Below, one piece after another: positions 35,840-44,270 of a stretch of DNA of 64,000 nucleotides. Made by a program: the position numbers and the translations under genes. This DNA comes from an uncultured Lachnospiraceae bacterium (GTDB taxonomy: Bacteria > Bacillota > Clostridia > Lachnospirales > Lachnospiraceae), in contig CAJTJY010000007.1 in NCBI GenBank assembly GCA_910576975.1, positions 47,710 to 111,709 of the forward strand, written 5' to 3'. The notes below the pieces were generated by a model that was not told where the DNA came from, searched no databases, and saw nothing but the letters and a program-made list of their open reading frames with translations. Positions within the stretch are counted from its first letter, which is position 1. Every line of letters begins with the position of its first letter.

Positions 35840-37996
35840 TTAAATCTGATACCAAATGATCTCATTCTCTTTTAACTTCAAGGAGAAGCTTTCTCCATTT
35901 CCTTTGTAAACCACTGTCTCCTGTGGTTCATAGGTATTGTTTACCACGCAGAACTTCTCATTTGCTGGATAAGCATGTACTTCCACATTGAAATTCGTGC
36001 TGAACCAAGTATGAAGCTGTTCTTCCCCATGGGTGCTCCAAAGTATGGAACGGTACAGAAGACGGCTGTTCTCAAAGCTATAAGGCAGGCCTCCCAGATA
36101 TACGGCGCGTCCTTTTCCAAACTCATTGACTGCAAACTGTACTTCTTTCTCATGATGAACAAGGACCTGGGTGCCTTCTAATGCATAAATGTTCTTCTGT
36201 CCTTCTCCAAAATCAATCTCTCCCTTACAGTCTTCTGTAATAAAGTGATCCTGCATGTCCCAATTATATTTATCATAACCTAAGGTAAAGCCTCGCTCTT
36301 CCTCTACTCCAAATACTCCAGAAAGCTGGAAGAAACGTCCATTTGCTTGATGCGCGCTAGGTTCTCCGACGCCGATGATTCCACCGCCCTCATGAACAAA
36401 TTTCTTGATTGCGGTTGTGATCGCTTCCTCGCACCACCATTCCCCGCCAGAATGAGCAGTATCTGCGCCGCCGACATTGATCAGCACGTCAATATCCTTT
36501 AAAATATCTGGATTATCCATAATGTCCTGGAAGCTGATGAAAGATACGTCAAAAGGTGCCCCAGAAAGCGCTTCAATGACGCCCGCATAAGAGTAATTCT
36601 GCTTTTGATACAGTGCATGATGTACCATATGGCAACCCCAAGCGCGCATTTTACCCCAGCAGTTCAAAACGGCAACCCGTTTCACGCAGTAGGGCACGCA
36701 GCCTTTTACATTGTCATACAACTCACGGAATTCGTCGCATACGCTTTCCACATATTTCACAAATTCTGGGAAATCCAGCGCCAGCTTCAGATAACCGCCA
36801 TAGCCGATCCTGTCAATCGGGCTGCGCAGAATTGCACGTCTTGCCGTTACCCAGTTGATCTTCGCTTCTTTCACCGGGTCGCCGCCCTCGCAGAACGTAT
36901 CTGGGAAGAAATAAGGCAACAATCGTCCCTCTGTATATTTCACGCCCTTGATATCGCTGATCAAGCGAAGCGTGGAACCATTTCCAACGCTGCCGACTAC
37001 TGCGTCTACGCCAATGGAAGCAAATTCATCCAAAAACGGCTCCGTGCCAATCCAGTGGTCTCCTAAGAACATCATGGCTTCCTTGCCGCACTCATGGGTA
37101 ATATCCACCATTTCCTTGGCAATCCTAGCTACTTCCCTGCGCTGGAATGCCTGGAAATCCTGGAATTCTTTGGAGGGGATGCGGTATTGTCCATTATAGT
37201 ACCCTTGGTCAATGATATATTCTGGACGGAATTTATACCCTGCTTCCTGTTCAAACTGCTCTAAAATATAAGGGCTTACTGATGCAGAATAACCATACCA
37301 GTCTACATATTTCTCCCGGGCCTGCTCGTCAAAGATCAATGTAAACTGATGGAAAAACGTGGTGAAGCGAAGCACGTTCACATAGGGGTGATCCTCGATA
37401 AATTTACGCAGACGCTTCATTGTAAAGTCATGAGTTTTCGGCTGACGCACGTCAAAAGTGAGCTGATGCTCTACATCCTGCCAGTCATTGGTCACTGCAT
37501 TATACATATGTACTGGATCCCAGATAATATAAGCAAGAAAGCTCACTGTATAATCATGGAACGCTTTTGACTGAATCACCACTTCCCCAGATTGTTCTTC
37601 GTAACTCCATTGGCTTGTGGGAACTACTTCTCCAGTCGTACGGTCAATAACCTCCCACCAGCGGGTAATGTCGTCCCTGCTGTTTGGCTTTAACATATCT
37701 GGATACAGGCCTTTCATCAGAACAACCCTCAGACTGTCGCCATCTGCAGTATAAAAAGGCGTCATCACGTACATCTGCTGGATTTCTTCCGGATTTGCCT
37801 TTGCCCAGTCATTATCCTTTCTGGTTGTATAATAGGTGGAATAAATCTTAGCGTCTACATCTCTAAGCTCCTGTGGAAAATCCGTTCCGTCACAGTCCCT
37901 GACAGCGTCTGCCCCCCACTTTCCCATCAATTCCAGAGTCTGTGGGATAACATCTAAATCCGTCGGTATCGTTACTCTTCCTGTCTTTTCACTCAT
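35840..37996 (-). CDS. lnpA: 1,3-beta-galactosyl-N-acetylhexosamine phosphorylase (GH112)
   Basis: This 718-residue GH112 phosphorylase splits galacto-N-biose or lacto-N-biose with phosphate to give galactose 1-phosphate, a step in growth on mucin or milk glycan cores. The whole length matches the family: the N-terminal TIM-barrel half with VLRFTTFFHQFTLIFD and the catalytic-acid region MMFLGDHWIGTEPF, a central domain with INVGGADTAHSGGEWW, and a C-terminal beta domain. It has no signal peptide, so it acts inside the cell. It is alone here, with no sugar transporter or kinase beside it. AAGGAGGG precedes the ATG, and the promoter is at 38027-38055. Confidence 0.94.
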   Translation of the reverse strand: MSEKTGRVTIPTDLDVIPQTLELMGKWGADAVRDCDGTDFPQELRDVDAKIYSTYYTTRKDNDWAKANPEEIQQMYVMTPFYTADGDSLRVVLMKGLYPDMLKPNSRDDITRWWEVIDRTTGEVVPTSQWSYEEQSGEVVIQSKAFHDYTVSFLAYIIWDPVHMYNAVTNDWQDVEHQLTFDVRQPKTHDFTMKRLRKFIEDHPYVNVLRFTTFFHQFTLIFDEQAREKYVDWYGYSASVSPYILEQFEQEAGYKFRPEYIIDQGYYNGQYRIPSKEFQDFQAFQRREVARIAKEMVDITHECGKEAMMFLGDHWIGTEPFLDEFASIGVDAVVGSVGNGSTLRLISDIKGVKYTEGRLLPYFFPDTFCEGGDPVKEAKINWVTARRAILRSPIDRIGYGGYLKLALDFPEFVKYVESVCDEFRELYDNVKGCVPYCVKRVAVLNCWGKMRAWGCHMVHHALYQKQNYSYAGVIEALSGAPFDVSFISFQDIMDNPDILKDIDVLINVGGADTAHSGGEWWCEEAITTAIKKFVHEGGGIIGVGEPSAHQANGRFFQLSGVFGVEEERGFTLGYDKYNWDMQDHFITEDCKGEIDFGEGQKNIYALEGTQVLVHHEKEVQFAVNEFGKGRAVYLGGLPYSFENSRLLYRSILWSTHGEEQLHTWFSTNFNVEVHAYPANEKFCVVNNTYEPQETVVYKGNGESFSLKLKENEIIWYQI

Positions 37997-38015
37997 AATA
38001 AGCCCTCCTTATTCT

Positions 38016-38055
38016 CTATTGACAATAGTATACAAAAAAAATAATCTTTTTGCAA
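38016..38055 (-). promoter_or_regulatory. Promoter and operator-like palindrome of the GH112 gene
   Basis: TTGCAA (38055-38050), 17 bases, TATACT (38032-38027). The perfect palindrome CTATTGACAATAG (38016-38028) covers the expected start site, so repressor control is plausible. Confidence 0.65.
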
Positions 38056-38141
38056 GGATTTTTATAAACTTTATACGAAATAATTCTTTAAAATTTTATC
38101 ACTTCACTCCGTTCCCTTATACGTGCCTGGCAAGATGCTTC

Positions 38142-39356
38142 TTACAGAAACTTTTCACCATAGCCATAGTGCTCTACCACATAGTCAATATCCTTATCTC
38201 CTCTGCCGCTTAAGCACACCAAAATAGATCCCTGTCCCATCTGCTTTGCCTTGCGCATGGCAAAAGCAACTGCATGAGAACTCTCAATCGCCGGGATAAT
38301 TCCCTCATACCTGGACAATTTAAAGAATGCCTCCATTGCCTCCTCATCACTGGCCGTCTCATATTGCACCCTGCCCAAATCATGGAGGTAAGCATGTTCC
38401 GGTCCTACGGAAGGATAATCGAGACCGCTGGCAATGGAATAAACCGGGGCCGGCTCGCCCTTTTCATCTTTCAGCATGATGCTGTCAAATCCATGCATAA
38501 TGCCACGCTCGCCAAATTTCATAGAAGCGGCATGGTCTCCCAATTTTTCTCCTCTTCCCAGTGGTTCCACGCCTACGATCTCTACTGGATCATTTAAGAA
38601 CGGAATAAACATCCCGATGGAATTGCTGCCGCCGCCGACGCAGGCGCATACCACGTCTGGTTCAATCCCCGTCATCTCCAGGAACTGATCCCTTGCCTCA
38701 TAACCGACCACAGACTGAAAATCACGGACCATCAGCGGAAATGGATGCGGGCCCAATGCGGAGCCGATACAGTAGATCGAATCTTTATAATTCTTCGCAT
38801 AAGATTCAAATGCAGAGTCTACCGCCTCTTTGAGCGTCTTTAGCCCAGAGGACACAGGCACCACCTTAGCCCCGAGAATCTTCATCCGGGTCACGTTCGG
38901 CGCCTGTTTTGCAATGTCCACCTCTCCCATATGGATTTCGCATTCCAGGCCAAAATATGCCGCTGCCGTGGCAAGCGCCACGCCATGCTGTCCCGCGCCT
39001 GTCTCGGCAATCAGGCGCTTCTTTCCCATAAATTTAGCCAAAAGCCCTTCTCCCATGCAATGATTGAGCTTATGCGCGCCCGTATGATTTAGATCTTCAC
39101 GCTTTAAGTAAATCTGACAGTTACCAAGCTGCCGGGACAGCCGTTCACAGTGATACACTGGCGTAGGCCTTCCCTGAAACTCACGGCGGATTCTGCGCAG
39201 CTCACTGATGAATTGAGAAGAATGGCAAATTGTCTGGTAAGCCTCTGTAATCTCCTCAAACGCAGGTTTCAATTCATCTGTCAGGTAGGCGCCGCCGTAT
39301 TCCCCAAAACGTCCATTCTGATCTGGATGATTTCTTAAATATGATCTGTAGTCCAT
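38142..39356 (-). CDS. trpB: Tryptophan synthase beta chain
   Basis: This 404-residue PLP enzyme condenses indole and serine. Features are GRFGEYGGAYL near the start, the PLP lysine in HTGAHKLNHC (Lys96), AETGAGQHGVA, the phosphate-binding VGGGSNSIGMF and the C-terminal LSGRGDKD. Sequence and length are of the TrpB1 class that normally works with TrpA, but no trpA or other trp gene is present. It starts 32 bases after the flagellin stop without an obvious terminator, so it may be read through from flagellin or work as an indole salvage enzyme. Confidence 0.94.
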   Translation of the reverse strand: MDYRSYLRNHPDQNGRFGEYGGAYLTDELKPAFEEITEAYQTICHSSQFISELRRIRREFQGRPTPVYHCERLSRQLGNCQIYLKREDLNHTGAHKLNHCMGEGLLAKFMGKKRLIAETGAGQHGVALATAAAYFGLECEIHMGEVDIAKQAPNVTRMKILGAKVVPVSSGLKTLKEAVDSAFESYAKNYKDSIYCIGSALGPHPFPLMVRDFQSVVGYEARDQFLEMTGIEPDVVCACVGGGSNSIGMFIPFLNDPVEIVGVEPLGRGEKLGDHAASMKFGERGIMHGFDSIMLKDEKGEPAPVYSIASGLDYPSVGPEHAYLHDLGRVQYETASDEEAMEAFFKLSRYEGIIPAIESSHAVAFAMRKAKQMGQGSILVCLSGRGDKDIDYVVEHYGYGEKFL

Positions 39357-39388
39357 GTTCTATCTCCTTTTTATTAACTCTAGTTCAT

Positions 39389-40363
39389 TTATTGCAGGAT
39401 AGACAATACGCCCTGCGCACTCTGGTTTGCCTGTGCCAGCATCGACTGCCCTACCTGAGATAAGATGTTATTTTTGCTGTAGGCAACCATTTCTTCCGCC
39501 ATATCGGTATCCCGAATCCTGGATTCAGAAGCTGCCGTATTTTCTTGAGAAGAATCAAGATTGGCAATGGCATGCTCCAAACGATTCTGGGCTGCTCCCA
39601 GCGAAGAACGCATCTCAGAAATCAGCCCTATGGCATTTTGGATCAGCTTCATGCTCTTTCCTGCCAGCTCATAGGAAGACACATATAAATTTTTTTCTGA
39701 CATATAAGTGGCTTTTTTCCCTTGGTCATTAGCAGATGTAACTCCTGGGTAAGCCGTCATAATCTCTCCCCCCTCCTCTATATATTCAATAGAAGGCTTC
39801 CTTCCTAACGCAATATCAAGTATTTGCATATTTGCTGCATCGGCAAAAGACAATGTCAGACCCAGCCCATGGGTATCCATTGCCCTGATATTGAGAGCCA
39901 CATTCTGTTCTGAAAGGGCGCCGACTTGAAGGTTCTTATGACGGAAAGAACCATCTAACAAATTCATCGTATTAAACTGCGTCGTACTGGCGCAGCGGTC
40001 TATTTCCATGGCTAACTGGTCAATCTCATCCTTGATATGCTCTCTGTCGCTATCCGTGTTGGTATCATTTGCCGCCTGCGTCGCCAGCTCATTCATTCTT
40101 TGGAGAATCGAATGTACCTCATTCAAAGACCCTTCTGCCACTTGGATCAAAGACACCCCGTCCTGCGCATTCTTTGAAGCCTTGTCTAATCCCCTGATTT
40201 GCTGGCGCATTTTCTCAGAGATCGACAATCCCGCCGCATCGTCTGCCGCACTATTGATCTTGTATCCTGATGATAATCTCTTTGTCGATTTCGACTGCAT
40301 GGACGTTACTTCTTTTAATGCTCTGCCTGCATTTTGCGCCTGTAGATTATGTTGTATCACCAT
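39389..40363 (-). CDS. Flagellin
   Basis: This 324-residue flagellar filament protein has conserved D0/D1 ends: MVIQHNLQAQNAGRAL, LSSGYKINSAADDAAGLSIS and RMNELATQAANDTN at the N-terminus, and RIRDTDMAEEMVAYSKNNIL and GQSMLAQANQSAQGVLSIL at the C-terminus. The variable middle (residues about 140-240) is short, as in many Lachnospiraceae. AGAAGGAGGG precedes the ATG. Promoter candidates are discussed at 40573-40601. No FliS/FliD/CsrA genes flank it. Confidence 0.95.
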   Translation of the reverse strand: MVIQHNLQAQNAGRALKEVTSMQSKSTKRLSSGYKINSAADDAAGLSISEKMRQQIRGLDKASKNAQDGVSLIQVAEGSLNEVHSILQRMNELATQAANDTNTDSDREHIKDEIDQLAMEIDRCASTTQFNTMNLLDGSFRHKNLQVGALSEQNVALNIRAMDTHGLGLTLSFADAANMQILDIALGRKPSIEYIEEGGEIMTAYPGVTSANDQGKKATYMSEKNLYVSSYELAGKSMKLIQNAIGLISEMRSSLGAAQNRLEHAIANLDSSQENTAASESRIRDTDMAEEMVAYSKNNILSQVGQSMLAQANQSAQGVLSILQ

Positions 40364-40572
40364 ACGCTTTCCCTCCTTCTATTACGATATTGCAAGGAAA
40401 TTTTCTCTGTCTTCCGCTGCCAATTCTGAACCACAATCCTGCTATTAAAACCTATCTGCATATGTTAAGTCAAAAACGTACCTGCATTTATTTTGAATAA
40501 TTTCCACCACAATCACCAACTCGCATTCCGAAAAAAATATCTTTTTATAAAATATGTTGGAACACTGATTAT

Positions 40573-40601
40573 AGTATAACGTATTGAATGTTTTTAATCA
40601 A
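40573..40601 (-). promoter_or_regulatory. Possible sigma-A promoter upstream of flagellin
   Basis: TTGATT (40601-40596), 17 bases, TATACT (40578-40573). The leader would be about 200 bases. A sigma-D promoter is expected for flagellin but only a weak GCAGATAG (near 40460) was seen. Confidence 0.4.
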
Positions 40602-40613
40602 GCTTGCAAAAAA

Positions 40614-40880
40614 TTTGAGTTTCCACAATTTTGCAATTCAAAGTGCCAAAAGGAGGCTGTCGCACTCATATACTCACTTGTTCATAAGGTCTTGCCGCCC
40701 ATGCGGCAAAGACAGAATGCACAAAAATCACTCTGGAAAGCTAGCTTTCCAAGATGACTTTTGTGCATTTTGTTTGCATTGCTTTGCAATGGAAACCTTA
40801 TGAACAAGTGAGTATATGAGTGCGACAGCCTCCTTTTGGCACTATAATATCGGCAATTATAAAAAATGGGGAAACTCAAA
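40614..40880. repeat. 267-bp imperfect palindromic element
   Basis: The left end TTGAGTTTCCACAATTTTGC and right end AAAATGGGGAAACTCAA are inverted copies. Inside, AGTGCCAAAAGGAGGCTGTC, GCACTCATATACTCACTTG and TTCATAAGGT recur inverted at 40795-40850. The centre (40690-40790) holds further smaller hairpins. No transposase is present. Both strands can be read as similar short peptides only because of the symmetry. It looks like a non-autonomous mobile or REP-like element. Confidence 0.8.
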
Positions 40881-40896
40881 TGCAAAAAAATCCAAA

Positions 40897-42387
40897 TTAA
40901 TAACAGATTCTAAGCCCCTTTGGATAGTGATTTTTTAAAACCCCGTCTACCGCCTTGCCCCAGCCCAGAGGAAGTCCAAAGGCACACACCAGCGTCCAGC
41001 CTCTAAAACTGCTGTCGCAAGAAATTGTTTCTCCATGAAGATACCTTAATGGTTCCTGGCACTCTACTGATTGCCGTACCTCTTCTGGCCGCAAGCAGAT
41101 TGCCAGAGCATGAGAAGGTTCAAAGCGGTTCTTCTTACATATGCCAAGGGGAAGTCCGGCACGAAGCGTTTTCCATGCTTTCCATTGTGGCAATTCCTCA
41201 GGCAGCAGATAAAGCTGATCAGAAAACAGCTCAAATTGCCCCGTCATTTTTTCTTGAAGGGAAATTTTCAAATCTTTTATTTCAAACTGCAAATAAAGAC
41301 CAAATGCTTCTTCCCATTTGGAATTATTCATTTTCTTCCCCACTTTTGTCTGCTTGCCCTTAGAACGCTGCAAAACACCATAATTTTCAGGCAATACTTT
41401 CTTTCTGTCTGCGCCAGCTTTCACCATTCGCGCCGCAAAATGCCCCTCCCCCTGAAGTTTATGTGGCCATAGGCGGTATGTCCCATCAAAATCCTTCCCT
41501 GTTTCATGAAGCTCAAAAGGAACTGTCCCAGCTTCTGTCCACGTTGTCCTCCCAGAACTGAAATACCGTTCCCCGAAATCAGAATGATCCAGTGAGAATT
41601 CTTTATAATCTTCCAGAAACTTTGCGATACACTGTTCATTCTCCTCTGGCGCAAAAGTACAAGTGGAGTAAACCAAAACACCGCCAGGCTTTAGCATTCC
41701 AGCCGCATGACTCAAAATTTGATGTTGGCGTTTTGCGCACAACTGCACATTCTCTGCGCTCCACTCCGAAACAGCCTGCGGATCTTTACGAAACATCCCC
41801 TCCCCGGAACATGGGGCGTCTACCAAAATTCGGTCAAAAAATTCTGGAAGTCCCTGCGCTAGGCGTTCTGTGGATTCGTTGAGGACCATGGCATTGCGAA
41901 TTCCCATCCGTTCTACATTCTGAGCGAGGATTTTTGCCCGGCTGCCATAACATTCATTGGCCACTAACAGTCCCTGTCCCTGCATTTTTCCTGCAATCTG
42001 GGTGGTCTTTCCACCCGGGGCTGCGCACAGGTCGCAGATTTTCTCCCCAGGCTTTGGCGCTAACAGCTCTACGACTGACATTGCGCTGGGCTCCTGGATA
42101 TAATACGCTCCCGCCTGATGCCAGGGATGCTTCCCTGGCTGATCCTTCGCCTGATAATAATACCCTTCCTGGCACCAGGGAACTGGCTGAAGTTCCCAGT
42201 CCGCCGTCTGAGACAAACTGTTTTCAAACGCCTCTTTCGAAGAAAACTTCAGCGGATTATACCGCAGTCCATAAGCTCGCTCTTTCTCATAGGAATTAAA
42301 AAATTCTTCTGCTTCATCGCCCAAAAGCCTCCGCATCCGCTCACAAAACGCTTCTGGAAGCATTGTATATTGATTGTTTTGATTCAT
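40897..42387 (-). CDS. RsmB/NOP family rRNA m5C methyltransferase (RsmF-like)
   Basis: This 496-residue SAM-dependent enzyme is expected to methylate a cytosine in 16S rRNA. Motifs are CDLCAAPGGKTTQIA for SAM binding, the DAPCSGEGMFRKD and VYSTCTFAPEEN motifs carrying the two active-site cysteines, and an N-terminal domain with YGLRYNPLK. The C-terminal 160 residues correspond to the RsmF-specific domain. The upstream ribosome site is weak (AACAGG). It is monocistronic. Confidence 0.9.
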   Translation of the reverse strand: MNQNNQYTMLPEAFCERMRRLLGDEAEEFFNSYEKERAYGLRYNPLKFSSKEAFENSLSQTADWELQPVPWCQEGYYYQAKDQPGKHPWHQAGAYYIQEPSAMSVVELLAPKPGEKICDLCAAPGGKTTQIAGKMQGQGLLVANECYGSRAKILAQNVERMGIRNAMVLNESTERLAQGLPEFFDRILVDAPCSGEGMFRKDPQAVSEWSAENVQLCAKRQHQILSHAAGMLKPGGVLVYSTCTFAPEENEQCIAKFLEDYKEFSLDHSDFGERYFSSGRTTWTEAGTVPFELHETGKDFDGTYRLWPHKLQGEGHFAARMVKAGADRKKVLPENYGVLQRSKGKQTKVGKKMNNSKWEEAFGLYLQFEIKDLKISLQEKMTGQFELFSDQLYLLPEELPQWKAWKTLRAGLPLGICKKNRFEPSHALAICLRPEEVRQSVECQEPLRYLHGETISCDSSFRGWTLVCAFGLPLGWGKAVDGVLKNHYPKGLRICY

Positions 42388-42588
42388 CCTGTTACTCGCT
42401 TCTACGAAGAATAGCGCCCCCTTTGTGTATAATCCTTCATAGATTCTCCTTTTCTATTATCTAATCATCTGCTGATTTTACCTTATTCTGCAAAGAAATA
42501 ACAGAACTTCCGATTCTTTCGCTCATTATTTTTATGATCGGGGCCGAAAACGGACTTTTGGCAAGATACTCATTACAAAAACGCCATA

Positions 42589-42693
42589 ATGGGACTGTTG
42601 TAATATAACCGCTATATACCGGATATGATTTCTAAGCTCATGAATCACTTCATCCATATCCTGTATATAAACTGCATGTTACAACAGCCCCAT
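42589..42693. repeat. 105-bp imperfect palindrome
   Basis: ATGGGACTGTTGTAA (42589-42603) pairs with TTACAACAGCCCCAT (42679-42693). Within it GGATATGATTTC faces ATCCATATCC less perfectly. It lies in the 350-base spacer 42388-42736, which otherwise holds nothing recognisable, and may end the PepSY operon transcript. The GGGGCTGTTGTAA end loosely resembles AGGCTGTCGCAC of the other palindromes. Confidence 0.6.
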
Positions 42694-42736
42694 TGATTAT
42701 TGTTGCAAATTGTTCATGATCTCAGGCCGCAGTGTC

Positions 42737-43474
42737 TTACTCATAAAGATAATCAACATCCACATCTAATACAGCCCCTGTCTTTGCATGAATTTCAATA
42801 TCATATTCCAATTCATTGTATATTACTTCCACTTCATATACCGGAATGCCATGATCCATTTCAAATTCTATCTTAATCACAGCGCCGCCCCCTGCTTCTT
42901 TAAGGGCAATCTGTTTCGCCTTTGCTTCACCGATATATTTGTCTGTGCTATGATTATCTTTCTTTGTTAATTCCCAGTCATACTCCAACAGCTTGCCAGT
43001 CCTTGCATGAAACTCCATCTCATACTTTTTATTTCCCTTCTTCGCTTTCACCTTATAGATATCCACGCCGCCGCTGCGCTTTCTGACAACACTGAGAATC
43101 TGCCCTCCAGGAACTTCTTTCTTTGCAAGATTTCTGCACTTATTGACGCTGATAACTTTTCCTTTCCCACGGGCGATATACCAGGACTGAATCTCCCATC
43201 CATAGGAAATCAGCTTAGAATCAGACGCCCGATAAGTAAGGTCATACTCCTTTTTGCCTTTGAGCATTTCCACGTCATAGACAAGCACGCCTTTTTCATA
43301 ATCCCGCTCGACGTCAAGAATTGTCCCCCCTTTCACCTGCTTCTTCGCCAGCTTCTTTACCTGCTGAATCGAAAGGGGATTTTTTGCCAGCACTGTACTT
43401 GGGAAGCACGCTACGCTTGTCACCACAAGACATAACGCCAAAAACATTGTCATTAATTTACTGCTCCTCTTCAT
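42737..43474 (-). CDS. Secreted protein with three PepSY repeats
   Basis: This is a 245-residue exported protein. A signal peptide (FLALCLVVTSVACFPSTVLA) is followed by three PepSY domains of about 65 residues starting near residues 34, 108 and 178. Each has the LAKK-x-GG-IL-V and YDVEM/YKVKA/YEVEV strand pattern, and ends like HARTGKLLEYDWE. PepSY domains are thought to inhibit proteases or act as chaperone-like modules outside the membrane. A Cys in the signal region (TSVACF) might be lipidated, though it is not a clear lipobox. It is the last gene of the RR-HK-PepSY-PepSY cluster. Confidence 0.85.
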   Translation of the reverse strand: MKRSSKLMTMFLALCLVVTSVACFPSTVLAKNPLSIQQVKKLAKKQVKGGTILDVERDYEKGVLVYDVEMLKGKKEYDLTYRASDSKLISYGWEIQSWYIARGKGKVISVNKCRNLAKKEVPGGQILSVVRKRSGGVDIYKVKAKKGNKKYEMEFHARTGKLLEYDWELTKKDNHSTDKYIGEAKAKQIALKEAGGGAVIKIEFEMDHGIPVYEVEVIYNELEYDIEIHAKTGAVLDVDVDYLYE

Positions 43475-43508
43475 AAATCAATTCCTCCTTTTCTCTGTCA
43501 CTCATTGT

Positions 43509-44201
43509 TTAATCATCCCACTCTGAATCAAACTTTACGATCTCTCCTGTAGCAGCGTCGATCTCATACTCATACTCCATGCCATCCTTGTAAAATTCAA
43601 TCTCATACACCATGGTTCCGTGTTCGTGTTCCAGCTTAGATTTTGAAAAATTAACTTCGGCGGCAGAAAATCCTGCATGGACTGCCGAAATCTCCCTAGC
43701 CTGTTCCACGCTAATTTCAGCCTGACCAGTTCCTACGCCGTCTGCAATTTCTCCATCCTCTGTATCAGGCGTCAAATCTGAGGCATCCTGGTCCTCCGCC
43801 AGACGCTTTTGACCTAGCTTCTCCTGGCTCGAAACATCATGCTCAGAAACATCACCTGATTGAGCTGCAAAAGTTTCTTTGCTTTTACTATAAATGGTTC
43901 CAGCATTTCCATTGATCTCATACTCATATTGCGACTTCTCCGTATAAAATTTGACCTCATAGACCAACATGCTGCGTTCCCATTCCTGCTTTTCCTTTGT
44001 AAACGTAACCTCCGAAGCACTCACTCCTGCATCGGCTAAGGCAATCTCTTTTGCCCGCTCAAGCGTGATTTTCTTTCCGCCGGAGTAAAATCTACTCATA
44101 TTGACTGCCGCAAACACAATCCCGACTGCAAGAATCACCAGCGCCGCTATACAGATGGTAGTGATAGCTGCCTTTCTAGGCGTTTCAAAAAATTTTTTCA
44201 T
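43509..44201 (-). CDS. Membrane-anchored protein with two PepSY domains
   Basis: This 230-residue protein has an N-terminal membrane helix (ITTICIAALVILAVGIVFAA) and an outside part with two PepSY domains, residues about 40-105 (KITLERAKEIALADAGVSAS) and 160-226 (EISVEQAREISAVHAGFSAA). They are joined by an acidic, low-complexity linker. The ends DAATGEIVKFDSEW and NGNAGTIYSKSKE are typical of the family. It lies between the kinase gene and the second PepSY gene, so it is probably a target or a modulator of the two-component system. Confidence 0.85.
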   Translation of the reverse strand: MKKFFETPRKAAITTICIAALVILAVGIVFAAVNMSRFYSGGKKITLERAKEIALADAGVSASEVTFTKEKQEWERSMLVYEVKFYTEKSQYEYEINGNAGTIYSKSKETFAAQSGDVSEHDVSSQEKLGQKRLAEDQDASDLTPDTEDGEIADGVGTGQAEISVEQAREISAVHAGFSAAEVNFSKSKLEHEHGTMVYEIEFYKDGMEYEYEIDAATGEIVKFDSEWDD

Positions 44202-44270
44202 TTGGCTATTTCTCCCTTCTGTGCTCTCATTATATAAGCTGAATATTAAAATAACATTAGAATCAAAAAA

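Noticed and set aside
40364..40500. Sigma-D promoter for flagellin
   Set aside because: GCAGATAG resembles the -10 box, but no TAAA lies at the proper distance; kept only as a remark.
40588..40885. Two short frames on opposite strands giving nearly the same peptide (SAKRRLSHSYTHLF)
   Set aside because: The similarity comes from the inverted symmetry of the palindrome, not from two genes.
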